DNA from: Heracleum sosnowskyi
Lineage: Eukaryota > Streptophyta > Magnoliopsida > Apiales > Apiaceae
Assembly: GCA_030848705.1 (NCBI GenBank)
Contig: JAUIZM010000012.1
Span: 3,846,679 to 3,910,678 of the forward strand
DNA: 64,000 bases
Direction of reading: 5' to 3'
The position numbers and the translations under genes are program-made. Positions 45,525 to 57,552 of the stretch are shown here, in pieces (the stretch's first letter is position 1; each line of letters opens with the position of its first letter). The notes below the pieces were generated by a model that searched no databases, was not told the origin of the DNA, and was given only the letters and a program-made list of their open reading frames with translations.

Positions 45525-46483
45525 GGGAAGATAGATTTTTTAGTCACTAAACTATTTATTCTTTTAAAAACTTAGCACTAAATTAAAAAAAATTCCATAA
45601 TTGAGTGTCAACTAATTTTGTAATTAAAAAGCAATCATTCCGTTAAAAAACTTAACATCCGTTAAGTATTGTTTCCGCCTTTATGATTAGTGGCCAATTA
45701 TATAACTATCCTATATTATTAAATCAATTAACAAAAAAAGAAAGTGTAATACGAAATTTGTCAAACAAACAATGAATCATCATTCGTTTAAAAATTTACA
45801 AAAGAAAAAATTTAGTTACATGATCATTTTATGAGATATACAAAGCCTACTAACAATCAATACAATGATAGTAATATTTTTTCGAAAGTACACCTCATTC
45901 TTGTACTTCAACAGTGATTTAAACAAGCAATTTCAGTACTTAAACACTTCAATTTAACCTCCAGTATTTTTACTTTTACATCTTATACAACCTTATCAAT
46001 CTCCAACTTTTGAATCAACTTACTCACTTGATACGAATATCTTTAACCACACTAGAAAAAAATTAACAATGCTTCTCCTTGTTTTGGTTTTGGTTATGTT
46101 CAAATTGGTGCTTCAACTCCATAATTGGTACGTTTAAGTTCATTGAGTTTAACTTAAAATTCGATTAATGAAGAAAACATGCTAGCAACCATGCACTAGT
46201 TCAGAGGTATTTGAAACACTAATATAATTCTTTCCCGAATTACGGTGATACATATGTATACAGACTCAAATAATAAAGTCGGATTATATATATACATAAC
46301 ATGTATGTACACATCTGAAGAATAGTCCACGTTGTTTTTTTTAAATGTCTTATTACAAAATTTAACGGAATGACGAAAATGACAAACGTCTATAACATTA
46401 ATGATAATATTGAGTAAAACTATTGTTCGGTGTTAGGCTTTCTAAAGGCCCAATAGTTTAGTGGCAAAACAATCTATTTTCCT
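45525..46483. mobile_element. MULE-like non-autonomous element (959 bp) with 9-bp target duplication
   Basis: TIRs of about 30 bp (GGGAAGATAGATTTTTTAGT at left; the right end reads AATAGTTTAGTGGCAAAACA then ATCTATTTTCCT) are flanked by TTTATTAAA (45516-45524 and 46484-46492). No coding sequence. Confidence 0.75.
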
Positions 46484-46531
46484 TTTATTAAACTAATCAA
46501 AATTTATTAAATTGATTGATATTAAGATCTA

Positions 46532-46845
46532 CTCCATATGTCCCATCCATTTCTATACAGTTTCTATTTTGGGATGTCCCTCTCATTTCTATACATTCCA
46601 AAAATAGTAACTTTTAATAATATAAAACACTATTACACCCACTATTTTTCTCCACTATCTCTATTCTATAATAATATAAAACACTATTACACCCACTACT
46701 TTCCTCCACTATCTCAAATCTATTATTAAATATTGATAGGTCCCACCACTTTACCCATTTTTCATCTAACTTTACTCATTTTTTATACTTTTTCTTTGTA
46801 TCCGTGTCCATCTCCAATGTATGGAATTCAACGGGATGAAGGGAT
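46532..46845. mobile_element. Stowaway-like MITE
   Basis: CTCCATATGTCCCATCCATT at left and the complement of AACGGGATGAAGGGAT at right resemble the CTCCCTCCGTCCC termini of Stowaway MITEs, next to a TA at each end. A roughly 60-bp internal unit (AATATAAAACACTATTACAC) is doubled. A second partial trace (ACTCCCTCGGTCTCACATTT) lies at 47091. Confidence 0.5.
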
Positions 46846-47211
46846 TATATTATTTTGTATTATAATACTAATAGTAACATTAAAAACTCGACTTATTTTT
46901 ATTACAGTTATATTGTATTTTTTTCTATGTAATTGATAGCTGAAATTTTACAAATATTTTACTTAATAAAACATCATTGTTACGTGGTGCAATTCACTAA
47001 AATTATATTAAAAGAATTTAAATTACAATAGGAATACAACAATTTTATTACTTTTGTAAAAAAAATTGTAATTATATTTTGGGTGTTTTATACTCCCTCG
47101 GTCTCACATTTGACTTTTGAATGGTCAAATTGACCGATATTTGACTAACAATTGCACTCCCTGCCCAATAAAAGAGACTGCTAAACCTTAAGGAGATTGC
47201 AAATCTGTTTC

Positions 47212-49184
47212 CTAAATCTGAATAGCCTGCCTCTTCACCGTCCTCGATTTCTTTTGTGTCCTTCCGAATTTATAAACAATCCCACGAATTAGGCTGGGGT
47301 GTCTATCTGTTATAATGTCTCCCATAACAAACCTAATAACAAGTCCACTTCCATGGCCTACTAATATGAATAACCAATCAAATCGTCTTGGAAATTTATC
47401 TTCATCAGTATCATCCTCGTTGTCATCAGGTGGTGACAGCACAGTACCACAATCATTAGACAATGGGAATCCACAAAGTCCGGAGTTTTCCGTGAAAGAA
47501 TTGTTGTTGAACGTTTTGAATTGCGGGCCTTGTGGTATGCGACCACTTAGCTGGTTATGAGACACATTAAAGTCAGCGAGAAAATTGAGTTGTGCTACTA
47601 ACTGTTCAGGTATGACTCCTGAGAGCTTGTTCTGTGAAAGGTCCAGTGATTCAAGTTGTGTTAGGTTCCCGAGTGAGGGATGAATTGGACCCGTAAGATC
47701 ATTGTTTGAAAGGTTGAGCAACTGGAGAGCCTCTAGACTTCCAAGAGATTCTGGAATCTGCCCTGTGAATTTATTACTTGAAAGGTCGATAGCAGTTAAA
47801 ATATTTGAAATCTTTTTGTACTCCATCTCTACACCTTTGTTGGTAAGAACTATGGAGCTGTTATATGAGGCATTGTATTTTACAATGTAACTGCGAATAT
47901 TCCATACATAGTTCATATTTGTCTTTATATACGGTTCCATGTCTGCACGGAAAACTTTCATTGCATTCCAAATCTGGATATAATTCAAAGGCAAAGCACC
48001 ATTTAAAGAGTTATGAGAGAGATCAATGATACACAGCACCGGGAACTCAGTTACAAATGTTATATCAGGGTTCATATAAAATTGCATGTCTGGACTGAAG
48101 ACTTTCATCGCATTCCAAATCTTGATATAATCCACAGGCAAATCACCAGTTAAAGAGTTGCCAGAGAGATTAATAATGCGCAACATTGGGAATACTTGAG
48201 TGATTCCAGCACTTCCCATCACACCATGAAATTTGTTGGAATGCAGTAGGAGAACTTGTAATCGCGGAAGAGACCCGAGCCAAATAGATAGGAATCATGA
48301 AGCCGCAGCACATGAAGTTTAGTTAGCTTGTCAACCCAAGAAAGCTTCCCTGGTTTATTGAACTTGTTAGAGGAAAGTGTTAAGTAAGTGAGTTGGGTCA
48401 AGTTACCAATTGAGGCCGGAATTGATCCTGAGAAATAGCATCCACCGAGTTGCAAGCTAGTCAGTGACTGCAGATTTCCGACTGAGGCTGGTATGTTACC
48501 TGAGAAATTTGTGGAAGCAAGTTCCAGAGCCCTTAAGGAGCTTGTTTGGTTAAACTCTGGAAGATAACCAGTGAGATATTGATTGCCACTTACATTAAGA
48601 ACAAACAGATGAGGTAAATGGAAAATGTCAATTGGAAAGTCATTGTACAAATTGTTTCCGAATAGATCAAGGGAGGTCAATATGGACAATCTTGATAGTT
48701 CATGTGGGATTTGGCCAGAGAAACCAGACATAGAGAGATTAAGACTGGATAAACTTGAAAGATGGGTAATTTCAGGTGGCATTGGAGAGTTACCGAAGTC
48801 ATTGTCAGCCAAGTTTAGGGTCTGAAGGTGAACAAGGCTAAAGATGGTGCTACTGGAACGAAGAGTGCCATGGAGGAAACTGCTGCTGAGGTGAAGACCA
48901 ATGACATAACCAGTCTTATCGTCGCACTCAACCCCATACCACGAGCAGCAATCGCTACTACCTTCTCCTCTAGCCTTCCAAGATTCAGTCTTTGGGTAAG
49001 CAGAGGAATAGTAAGAAGCGGACTTGTTAAGAGAAAGGCTTTGCTTAAAGTTTAACAGGGCAGATCTCTCATGGTCGTGACACAGCATAGTAGTAGTTAT
49101 CGTATTCATAGCAACAATAACAACATGAGGAGAGTATAGAAGAAAAAGGAATAGAGAGAGTTTGAAGCTAAATGGCGCTGCCAT
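47212..49184 (-). pseudogene. LRR receptor-like protein pseudogene C, most complete copy
   Basis: Minus strand. N-terminal ORF (49184-48219, 321 codons): signal peptide (MAAPFSFKLSLFLFLLYSPH), LRR N-cap (ALLNFKQSL, DCCSWYGVECDD), about eight LRRs (LTSLDLFGNNLYNDFP, LTSLQLGGCYFSGSIP). C-terminal ORF (48222-47212, 336 codons): island region, last LRRs (LESLDLSQNKLSGVIP), LCGFP motif, acidic stretch, membrane span (WLFILVGHGSGLVIRFVMG) and basic tail. Near 48290 the first frame runs out of phase: in another frame the sequence reads WLGSLPRLQVLLLHSNKFHG, the conserved block of the last LRRs. An internal deletion therefore joined LRR 8 to the C-terminal LRRs out of frame. Full-length relatives have many more LRRs. 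Confidence 0.9.
47899..48192 (-). repeat. Tandem duplication of the pre-island LRR segment in pseudogene C
   Basis: Two adjacent 49-codon units (48192-48046 and 48045-47899). Each reads FP.L.II.LS.NSL.G.LP and then Y..IWNAMKVF...M. The other two copies, A and B, show a single unit. The duplication is visible at DNA level as a 147-bp period. Confidence 0.85.
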
Positions 49185-49726
49185 GACATATAATTAACTA
49201 CAGTTTGTCTGAACTCTAATGATATGAGCATGTTGTTTCAATCTTATTGAGTAGCTATTTAGAATAGTAGGTTGAGTAAATAAGATCAAAACAAGTTGGT
49301 ACATCAACTCCCAACCAATTTGGTAAATTCTTGAGAGTATAGCAGACAAGAAATAAACGGTGTGAAATTCAATTTAATGTATGAGATTTAGTCTCAAGTT
49401 TTGCAAGAACTTTCTGTCCCTTTTTCACCTGAGAGTAAAAAAGACTTCTAATTTTTAGTTAGTGAAGTCAGAAAATTAAAAATATAATCAAGTTACCTAA
49501 AATGTAAAGTGTACGAAGTTGGATCATATACTATATAGTTAACACTCTTCCTGAATTGAGCAATTTGGGAGTGATACCACCTTAAGATTTTGAGAGACTT
49601 GATTACTTAACATGTAGTAAATTCCGCAACGTATAAATTTGACTTTAATATGTAAAATATACCGTTGCAAAGGTAAAACATATGACAATTGACAAAGACT
49701 ATTCCACGAGCTGACAAGTAATAAAA
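49185..49726. other. Upstream region of LRR-RLP C, no gene seen
   Basis: Probable former promoter of the minus-strand pseudogene. No TATA box could be chosen with confidence. Element E sequence begins at about 49727. Confidence 0.4.
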
Positions 49727-50611
49727 TAGAGGGTAGCTCTCTTCACACAGTCCTAGATCCCCCTAAGCACCTGCCAGAAAAAGAATACGGCATGAGCCAA
49801 ACGCCCAGTACGGATTTGGAATACAGTTTAAAAAAACAGAAAAACGGATATACATATTTGACAATTTATTATAAAACAATTATTTTAAAAATAAGCATGG
49901 CTGAAGCAACGAAAGGGGTAGGATATTTCATACTGAGATCAGAACAGAACAAATACAGATACATACATCATAGGGTACCGTAATGTATGCAACAAATCAG
50001 ATAACGTGTACGGCATATACAACGTCACCATCAAATTAAATGACAAATCAAATCAAACTCTGGGTGCACCCACATATCCTGAAACAAATATCAAAATGGC
50101 CAAAGCTCCTCCCAAGAGCTATCAGAAGGATACGCCATGACCAATCAAATTGCCATGGAAGTATCATGCCACTGGTGCCGCAATGACATGGCTATAGTAC
50201 CCCTACAGCTGGTTAACTCGGTATACCCTATATCACTAAGGGTCCAAATAAAATATTTCACAAGCAGATATTTAATATTCACAATTTTCTAAAAATCACT
50301 GATACAGATATTAAGATATTTCGTAACAGAACTGAGACAAATATATAAATATTTCGAAACAGAACTAAAACAGATATTTTAATATTTCGGAATGGAAATT
50401 AACGAGATGTTCAAATATTCTAAAAGGATAATTTAAGATGCAAATCTATTACTTCTATTACTTCTATCTATCTATCTTTCTCTATATATTAAAAGCCAAC
50501 AAAGGGCAAAGTTTGCCATTTTAATGGCTGTGAAGTTACGATTTTACCCTTATATTTTCTAAAATTACAAAAATACCATTCTTTAATGAAAATGTAAAAA
50601 TTGTGAAATTA

Positions 50612-50685
50612 TGTTAATGATGGGAATCGAACCCTTATAACATATCCATGTCAAACTCATGTCATAACCAACTGTGCTACACTTT
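50612..50685 (-). repeat. tRNA-like module in Helitron array
   Basis: The minus strand has a perfect A-box-like TAGCACAGTTGG and B box GGTTCGATTCC about 46 nt apart, tRNA-like spacing. Degenerate copies lie at 50985-51045, 52505-52570 (A box TTAGCATAGTGG) and 52888-52950 (TTAGCACAGTGG). The stems do not pair fully, so this is not called as a tRNA gene. Confidence 0.6.
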
Positions 50686-53600
50686 GTTTTGAGCTTATAT
50701 TCAAACTCTTATTAGATAAACCACCTCTTCTTCCAATTTTTTTATTTTTTGAGTTAATAAACATTGATTTATATTATTTTTAGAATATTGCACAATACAT
50801 AGTTATAATAAATATTTTTAGCAATTGAACATAATCTACAATTCTGTTTTATCAATTTAAATTATTGATATATGTCATTTTAATACCTTGAATTTATGAT
50901 TTTGCCCCTACATGTTAAAAAATTACAAAAACGTCAACTCTTTTATATTTATGCAAATAGTAGATAAAATTATGTTAGTGTAGTAAATTGAACCATTAAT
51001 CTTCTCTAATCAAGCTCATGCATAAGTAGCATAGTACATTTTGTTTTAAGTTTTCTTTAAAATCTTATTAATGTTAATTTCTCTTCTTCTCTCATCTTCT
51101 TTTTTATAATTTTTTATTTTTAAATAAATAAAATGTTGGTTTATATTATTTATAAAATTTTGCATTGTATATAATTACCAAAAATATTTTAATGGATTGA
51201 GCATACTCTACGATTCTCTTTCTTTTATTTTAAATGATTGATATAAAAAATAAAATTTTAAAAGAATATAAGATTATAGATAACGTATAATTTCTACATA
51301 ATAATAAGATTATAGATAACATATAAGATTAGAGTATAAAATTTTTATAAAATTTTAAAAGTAAAAAAATTGAGTGAGACGCCGCATGGATGACTTTTAA
51401 ATAATATTAATAGATTTTGTAATAAGTCTCAGCCCTACGTTTATATCTGACAATGTTAAGACTGCATCGCCTATGTTATATACCGACAATTTTGTAATTT
51501 ACACCGCAAGATAGTCTCGTGAGAGTGTGCAAAGATGCACCAACCTTCATCTTCTTTTTAAAATCCTCTATCTCATTCACATGTGTTCGATTATATTACA
51601 ACAACATTGTGTGCATTTAACGATTTATATTCTAGACTGCAAAAAAATAAAAAAAACCAAATCAATTGATCGCTGAAAAACAAACAACAACTACTAAGGC
51701 AAAATACCTATTTACAAATTATACTTTCTCCAACATAGAAAACTCCGGTAAACCTGATTATAATTGCAACAAGAACAATAGTTCGACCGTGTTTCAAATT
51801 TTACATTGTTTCTATTTGTTCTTAATATCAATAATACTCACTATGAACAAGTCCCAAAGCCTTGGGTTTGGCACAGTTACGTTATCATATTAATTTACAT
51901 ACACTAATGTTATATACGGACTTTAGACTAAAATATTTTAAGATGTGATCACGGTGTGTAGTCTTACGTACGTGACCAACTTTATATTTTATTTACAAGT
52001 ATATTGTCATTTCGTTAAAAACACATTAGTTTAGATACATCCATATCATAAACAACTATACTAAAATAATCATTTAGATTATATTTAATTGTTGAATTTG
52101 ATAAAATGCATTTCACGACATTTAAAACTAAATTAATATTTTGTCAAATGAAAATAATAATTTGATCTTTATTTTATAGATTTTTTTTCCAAATTTTGTG
52201 AAATCTTATTAAATATTAAAAAAATTAAAATTTTTTTATACAAATATAAGATAAATTCAAAATTAATTTTAATTACAAAATTGTTTCGATATATATACAT
52301 TTTCGTGCAAAAAATTATTTCAGTAAATAAGCAGGCCCGTGCTTCGCACGGGTTTTTAGGCTAGTACTATATATAATAGGCCAACACAAGGGCAAAGTTT
52401 GCCATTTTAATGCTTGTGAAGTTACGATTTTACCCCTATTTTTTGAAAAATAATAAAACTACCATTGTTATATTATTATGCAAAAATATGTTAATATTTG
52501 TTATTGTAGAGAATCAAACCCCCAACCTCCTTCTAAGAAGTTCAAAACCTAACCACTATGCTAAGTTGCTTTTTGAGTTTACTTTAAAGATTTTATTAGA
52601 TAAGTCACATTATTTTCTCTAATTCTATATTCTTTTTTTTATTTTGAACCTTTGAGTAAATAAAATATTGATCCATATTATTTATATAAATTTGTATTTT
52701 TTATTTACGTTCTTATATATATATAGGTAAATCTATCTATCTACTTATATATATTAAATGGCGTCTAAGGGCAAATTGAGCCCAAAAAATGGCTGTGAAA
52801 TTACAATTTTACCCTTGTTTGTTGAAAAATCACAAAAATGCCACTTTCTATAAGTTATGCTAAAAATTAATTAATTTGTGTTCTCATTAAGAATCAAACC
52901 CTTAACTTCATTTTAGCAATTTCATATCTTAACCACTGTGCTAAGTTAACTTTTGATTTGTAATTTAGAATTCCTATTAGGTAAATCACATTATCTCCTT
53001 TTCTTCTTTTCATAATTTAAATTTTAAGTATATAGAACATTGACTTATATTATTTATATACCATTATGTTTGTTTTTGTAGCTTTGTATATAACTACATA
53101 TCCGATCATGTTTGTAAAATTTTTATTATATATGTTTCTTTTCAATTAAAAAATACCAATTATAGTGTTAATTGATATAATTTATATTTATTTGAACTGG
53201 TCAAGTATTTATACATAAAATATAATAATAATATTTGATCTAATATAAATTACATATTAGATACAAGGATCTAATTATTCATTAGTTAATATTTTTTAAA
53301 TTAAGAAAGTTAGCGTTGATATTTTTCATTAAATTATGAAATAATTATTATATAATTTGTTCGTCTCATTCATTTGTTAACAGTTTTATTTTCAAAATGT
53401 ACACTCCTTTATTTTTATCTTTCCAAAAGACATATTATTCTTTACAACTTTAATAAATCTCACATGTCACTAATTTGTCCATTTTTTTTATCATTCCTTC
53501 ACCGTTCACATCTTTCACAAAAATTTGATTTATGACATGAAAATTTAGTGTTTGATTTAATTTTTGATGCATGAAATTACACGAACACGAAAATAAATGA

Positions 53601-53739
53601 TAAAAACGTAAAATGTCTTATTGACATGTATTGTAGACTTTGTGATTATACAATAACCGCTCATATATATTATCTATACTTCCGCCAAAAAAATCTTAAC
53701 TCACAATTTTTATTTAAGGGGTTGTCATTAATCAAAAAG

Positions 53740-53990
53740 TTGGTGATAAGACCCCTCTTTACTGTTTTCTTTTGATTTTGTTTTCGATTTGTATAGGTCT
53801 CTCTGAGAGTTTTAGTACCCCGTTTAGTGGATTTTCTCTACCCATTCTTCGGGTTTGTTCTCTTTCCTTGTGAGCGTTTGGTTTGTTTTAGTATCCGAGA
53901 TCGTAGATCTGCAGGATTTATAATAGTGGTTCATTGATTTGGATTGTATGGAGTCGCAATTACGATTAATTGTTCGAATACGTATGGACG

Positions 53991-54077
<87 letters not shown>

Positions 54078-54298
54078 ACGACTACAACAGATTATTAGAT
54101 TGTCTCTCTAAAAAGGCTGCAAACTTCAGCGATATGAACGAGTGATGTGCTACAATGAATTATTTGCTCAACAATCATAATTCGGGGTGAAGAAAATTCT
54201 GATTTGATCTATTTTATTACGTGTTTGTTCTATTTTGATTAATTTTGTAGATGTCGTATGGCCGTTTATTAATGAATTACTTGATTATCAAAAAAAAT
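53740..54298 (+). pseudogene. Probable LINE (non-LTR) 3' fragment
   Basis: After the AT run the frame reads NRLLDCLSKKAANFS, resembling the RNase H-like C-terminus of plant L1 elements. The tail ATGAATTACTTGATTATC then AAAAAAA is typical of L1 3' ends. The part before the microsatellite is unassigned. Confidence 0.4.
53993..54074. repeat. (AT)n microsatellite
   Basis: About 40 TA units. Open frames through it (Tyr-Ile repeats) are not genes. Confidence 0.98.
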
Positions 54299-54484
54299 AT
54301 TATGTATAAGATATAAAAAATTAAGAAAATTTGTAATATATCTTAATATATAATCTCACATACATGATTATCTTTTTTACAAATATACTTTTATTACATT
54401 AAAATCACATGAGTTTACAAACATCTATGTTATACACGAACAATTATGCTACAATAATTATTTATGTTACACTTAATTGATCAT

Positions 54485-54645
54485 TTTAATAAATTTCTTT
54501 TCACGACATTGGAAATTTAATTATTATTTAAGAAATTAATAATAATAATAATAATCATGTCATTTTAATAAATTTCTTTTCACGACATTGAAAATTTAAT
54601 TATTATTTAAGAAATTAATAATAATAATAATAATCATGTAATTAT
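54485..54645. repeat. 81-bp direct repeat, two copies
   Basis: TCATTTTAATAAATTTCTTT ... AATAATAATAATAATCATGT occurs twice in tandem with one substitution in the core. Confidence 0.9.
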
Positions 54646-55244
54646 TATCGTATAGATATATTGATCCAACTTTTTAAACCTGATCAAATTATAAAATATT
54701 TGGTTCATGAAAACGGAATACAATATTATAAAATTAATTTACAAATATAAAATAAAGTTGAAATACTATAATTTACCATATATTTAATTATAAAATTATT
54801 TCGAAGATGCTGATTTGTGCGAAAATTATTTTCGTATATGAACAGGCCTGTGCATCGCACGGGCTTCTACGCTAGTTTTCTTAGAAAACCCCAAAAATAG
54901 ATTTTTCTAAATATTGTGAAATAGTTTTTGAAATAACTTTAAAGAGTCAAAACGGATAATACTAGAATCGATTTGAGAACTGGATAAAACAAATATACCA
55001 GTTCTTAGTTCTTAACATGAGTAACGCTGAATGAAAGGGAGAGAAATCTGTACCTCGAAATAACAAATGTCACTAATAAAATCCGCAAACGATCTTAGAC
55101 TCCTGACATCCAATCTAATTGCAAAAATACAATTTATAATTAAAATAAGTTGTTTTCCATATTTATTAGGAGTACAAATTAGGTTGATACGATAGTTTTT
55201 TTTTATCAGAACTAACACTATTTAACTAATATGTTAATTGATAC

Positions 55245-57552
55245 TGTTACGCCATAATTTCGGTTGCCTCAATTATCTCCTAATTTCCCAATATTGATCT
55301 AATAATAATTATTGATTAACCACTAAGTAATATCCTCTCTCTCAAACGAGGAAACAATCAATCTAAATCAATCAATTACTAAAAAATATCTCCAAACGAT
55401 TCTTTCAAATCAGGAAAGAATCCCAACGCTAATATAACTCTAAAAAGATAAAATCAACTTATCTCAACATATCCCTTAACAATCACAGGGATTAAAAATA
55501 TTATCCTATCACAGAACTGCGTTGGCTTGATCCCTATATATAAACAGGGTACGCAGGCATCTTGGAATAGGATCCGACACATCTAACAAGTCGAGACACC
55601 TTTCAAGTCCAGCCCCCAAACATCCAAAAATCCCAAATCCCCCTATTTTCACAATTTCGTTATTCCAGCAATCCCCGAAATTTGTTATCACCAAATTCCT
55701 CCGTTAACAATTGGCGCTAGAAGGAGGGGATACTTTTTGATTGTGGAGGACAATCAATCTATACAATACGCATGGGGGGTTATTATGGATCTGGAGCGGC
55801 TTTAATGGAGGAGCTAAACGGTGGAAGCGGTGGTTCGTGGTTCTATTCAAAATAAAGATAAGTTTTCTTATGATTTTGTCCATACAAATAAGCTATCTTA
55901 TAAAATTCGTAGTAAATTTATTACATGTTAGATTTTGATGATTTTTTATGATCCGGAAAGCTTTTGTGATTTCCTACAACTTTCGTTCTTGGTGTTTTCT
56001 GAGATTATGTTTCGATCTATTCTCGAAATCACAAAACATAATCAAGTCCCGTTTTTCAGTATTGAGAAGTTAATCAGCAGATGTTTTATTTGATTCCCGA
56101 TTCGTTATAAGTCCGTTTCTGACGAGCCATATATCATCGGAAAGCACTTTTCGTTTCCTGCAACTTTCATGTTTTGTGTTTTCCAAGAAAATATCGTTTA
56201 CAGGGCCAAAAAGGTAAAAAACCAGATCTGGACAGAATCTGAATCATGGATATGTTAAAGGATTGTGATGCGATATTAGCAGCACATGATTTGATTACTT
56301 CACTAGCTCGTGCATGGACAAAAATAAGCATGGAAGATCCTTATTTGATAAGGGTAATGTTATTGAAAGCTCTCTTTTCCAAAGAGGATAATATTTTTGA
56401 AGATCCTATTTCGAGAAGAATAATATTTTTGAAGACCCTTCTTTAAGGTGTTGCTTACAAAGTTATTTTGAAGGCCCTTCTTTGTGGAAGGTGTTGATTG
56501 GAGTACCTTGGTAAACCCGTACTTCCGGGGTGCTTATCCGTACTTCCGGAAAGCTCACCAAGAAAAAAATTCTACCTCTTAAGAAGGCGAGGTTACACTT
56601 CCCTTTTCTTAAACTCTGCTTAGCATAGAGTGTATAAGAAGGCGATGTTACTCTTCCCTTTTCTTAAACTCTGCTTAGCATAGAGTGTATAAGAAGGCGA
56701 GGTTACTCTTCCCTTTTCTTAAACTCTGTTTTGCATAGAGTGTATAAGAAGGCGAGGTTACTCTTCCCTTTTCTTAAACTCTGCTTTACATAGAGTGTAT
56801 AAGAAGGCGAGGTAATTATCTTATTCTCATTCTCCTACACTTACAAAGTTACTCGTACATATGTTCTTCTCACATCTCGCATGTTGTCTCTCTCGCAAGC
56901 ACAGACATATTACGGGCACATCATGTTGTCTCTCTCGATTTTACAGGCATATTACGGGTAATTATCTTCTTCATATTATCTGCTAATCTTCTACTCCTAG
57001 TTGTTTCATTGACTCAGGAAATTCGGAAGATCAAAGCACGCTTAGTTCTCCAGTCCATCAAGCTGCACTGAAGAACTGGGGGGTAGTTGTTACGCCATAA
57101 TTTCGGTTGCCTCAATTATCTCCTAATTTCCCAATATTGATCTAATAATAATTATTGATTAACCACTAAGTAATATCCTCTCTCTCAAACGAGGAAACAA
57201 TCAATCTAAATCAATCAATTACTAAAAAATATCTCCAAACGATTCTTTCAAATCAGGAAAGAATCCCAACGCTAATATAACTCTAAAAAGATAAAATCAA
57301 CTTATCTCAACATATCCCTTAACAATCACAGGGATTAAAAATATTATCCTATCACAGAACTGCGTTGGCTTGATCCCTATATATAAACAGGGTACGCAGG
57401 CATCTTGGAATAGGATCCGACACATCTAACAAGTCGAGACACCTTTCAAGTCCAGCCCCCAAACATCCAAAAATCCCAAATCCCCCTATTTTCACAATTT
57501 CGTTATTCCAGCAATCCCCGAAATTTGTTATCACCAAATTCCTCCGTTAACA
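55245..57552 (+). mobile_element. Young non-autonomous LTR retrotransposon (2.3 kb, no gag or pol)
   Basis: Two 465-bp LTRs (55245-55709 and 57088-57552) that look identical by eye, TGTTACGCC ... CCGTTAACA, with a 5-bp target duplication GATAC on both sides. The primer site TGGCGCTAGAAGGAGGGG follows at 55712 (tRNA not assigned), and a polypurine run GAACTGGGGGG precedes the 3' LTR. A TATA box (TATATATAAA, 55535) sits in each LTR. The 1.38-kb interior has no retroelement domains; a 66-codon frame at 56246 (MDMLKDCDAILAAHDLI) is unrecognised. The unoccupied site occurs at 60168-60175. It is larger than typical TRIMs, and movement must depend on proteins supplied elsewhere. Confidence 0.95.
56580..56815 (+). 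repeat. 55-bp tandem repeat inside the young LTR element
   Basis: Four full copies plus a partial of AAGAAGGCGAGGTTACTCTT-type units ending GCATAGAGTGTAT, with few substitutions. They lie between a doubled CCGTACTTCCGG motif (about 56517-56550) and the 3' part. Confidence 0.95.

Larger units (their letters stand above)
50445..54875 (+). mobile_element. Helitron array H5 (4.4 kb) inserted in element E
   Basis: Inserted between A and T of GATGCAAA/TTTTCTTAG; the unoccupied site is present at 59791-59810. The 5' end is TCTATTACTTC and the 3' end GCATCGCACGGGCTTCTACG then CTAG. A second complete 3' end (GGCCCGTGCTTCGCACGGG ... GGCTAG, 52361-52364) lies inside, with three 5'-like segments (TATATATTAAA... 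then GGGCAAA near 50490, 52380 and 52740). The insertion therefore holds two or three related Helitrons head to tail. No Rep/helicase gene. It contains tRNA-like modules and a LINE fragment. Confidence 0.85.

Noticed and set aside
50612..50685. Functional tRNA gene on the minus strand
   Set aside because: A and B boxes are good, but acceptor and anticodon stems do not pair properly and no reliable anticodon loop can be drawn.
53939..54145. ORF with a long Tyr-Ile repeat
   Set aside because: Created by the (AT)n tract; only the short part after it resembles a LINE tail.
55509..55694. Identical 61-codon minus-strand ORFs at 55509 and 57352
   Set aside because: They are the same LTR sequence present twice, antisense to the element, with no known domain.
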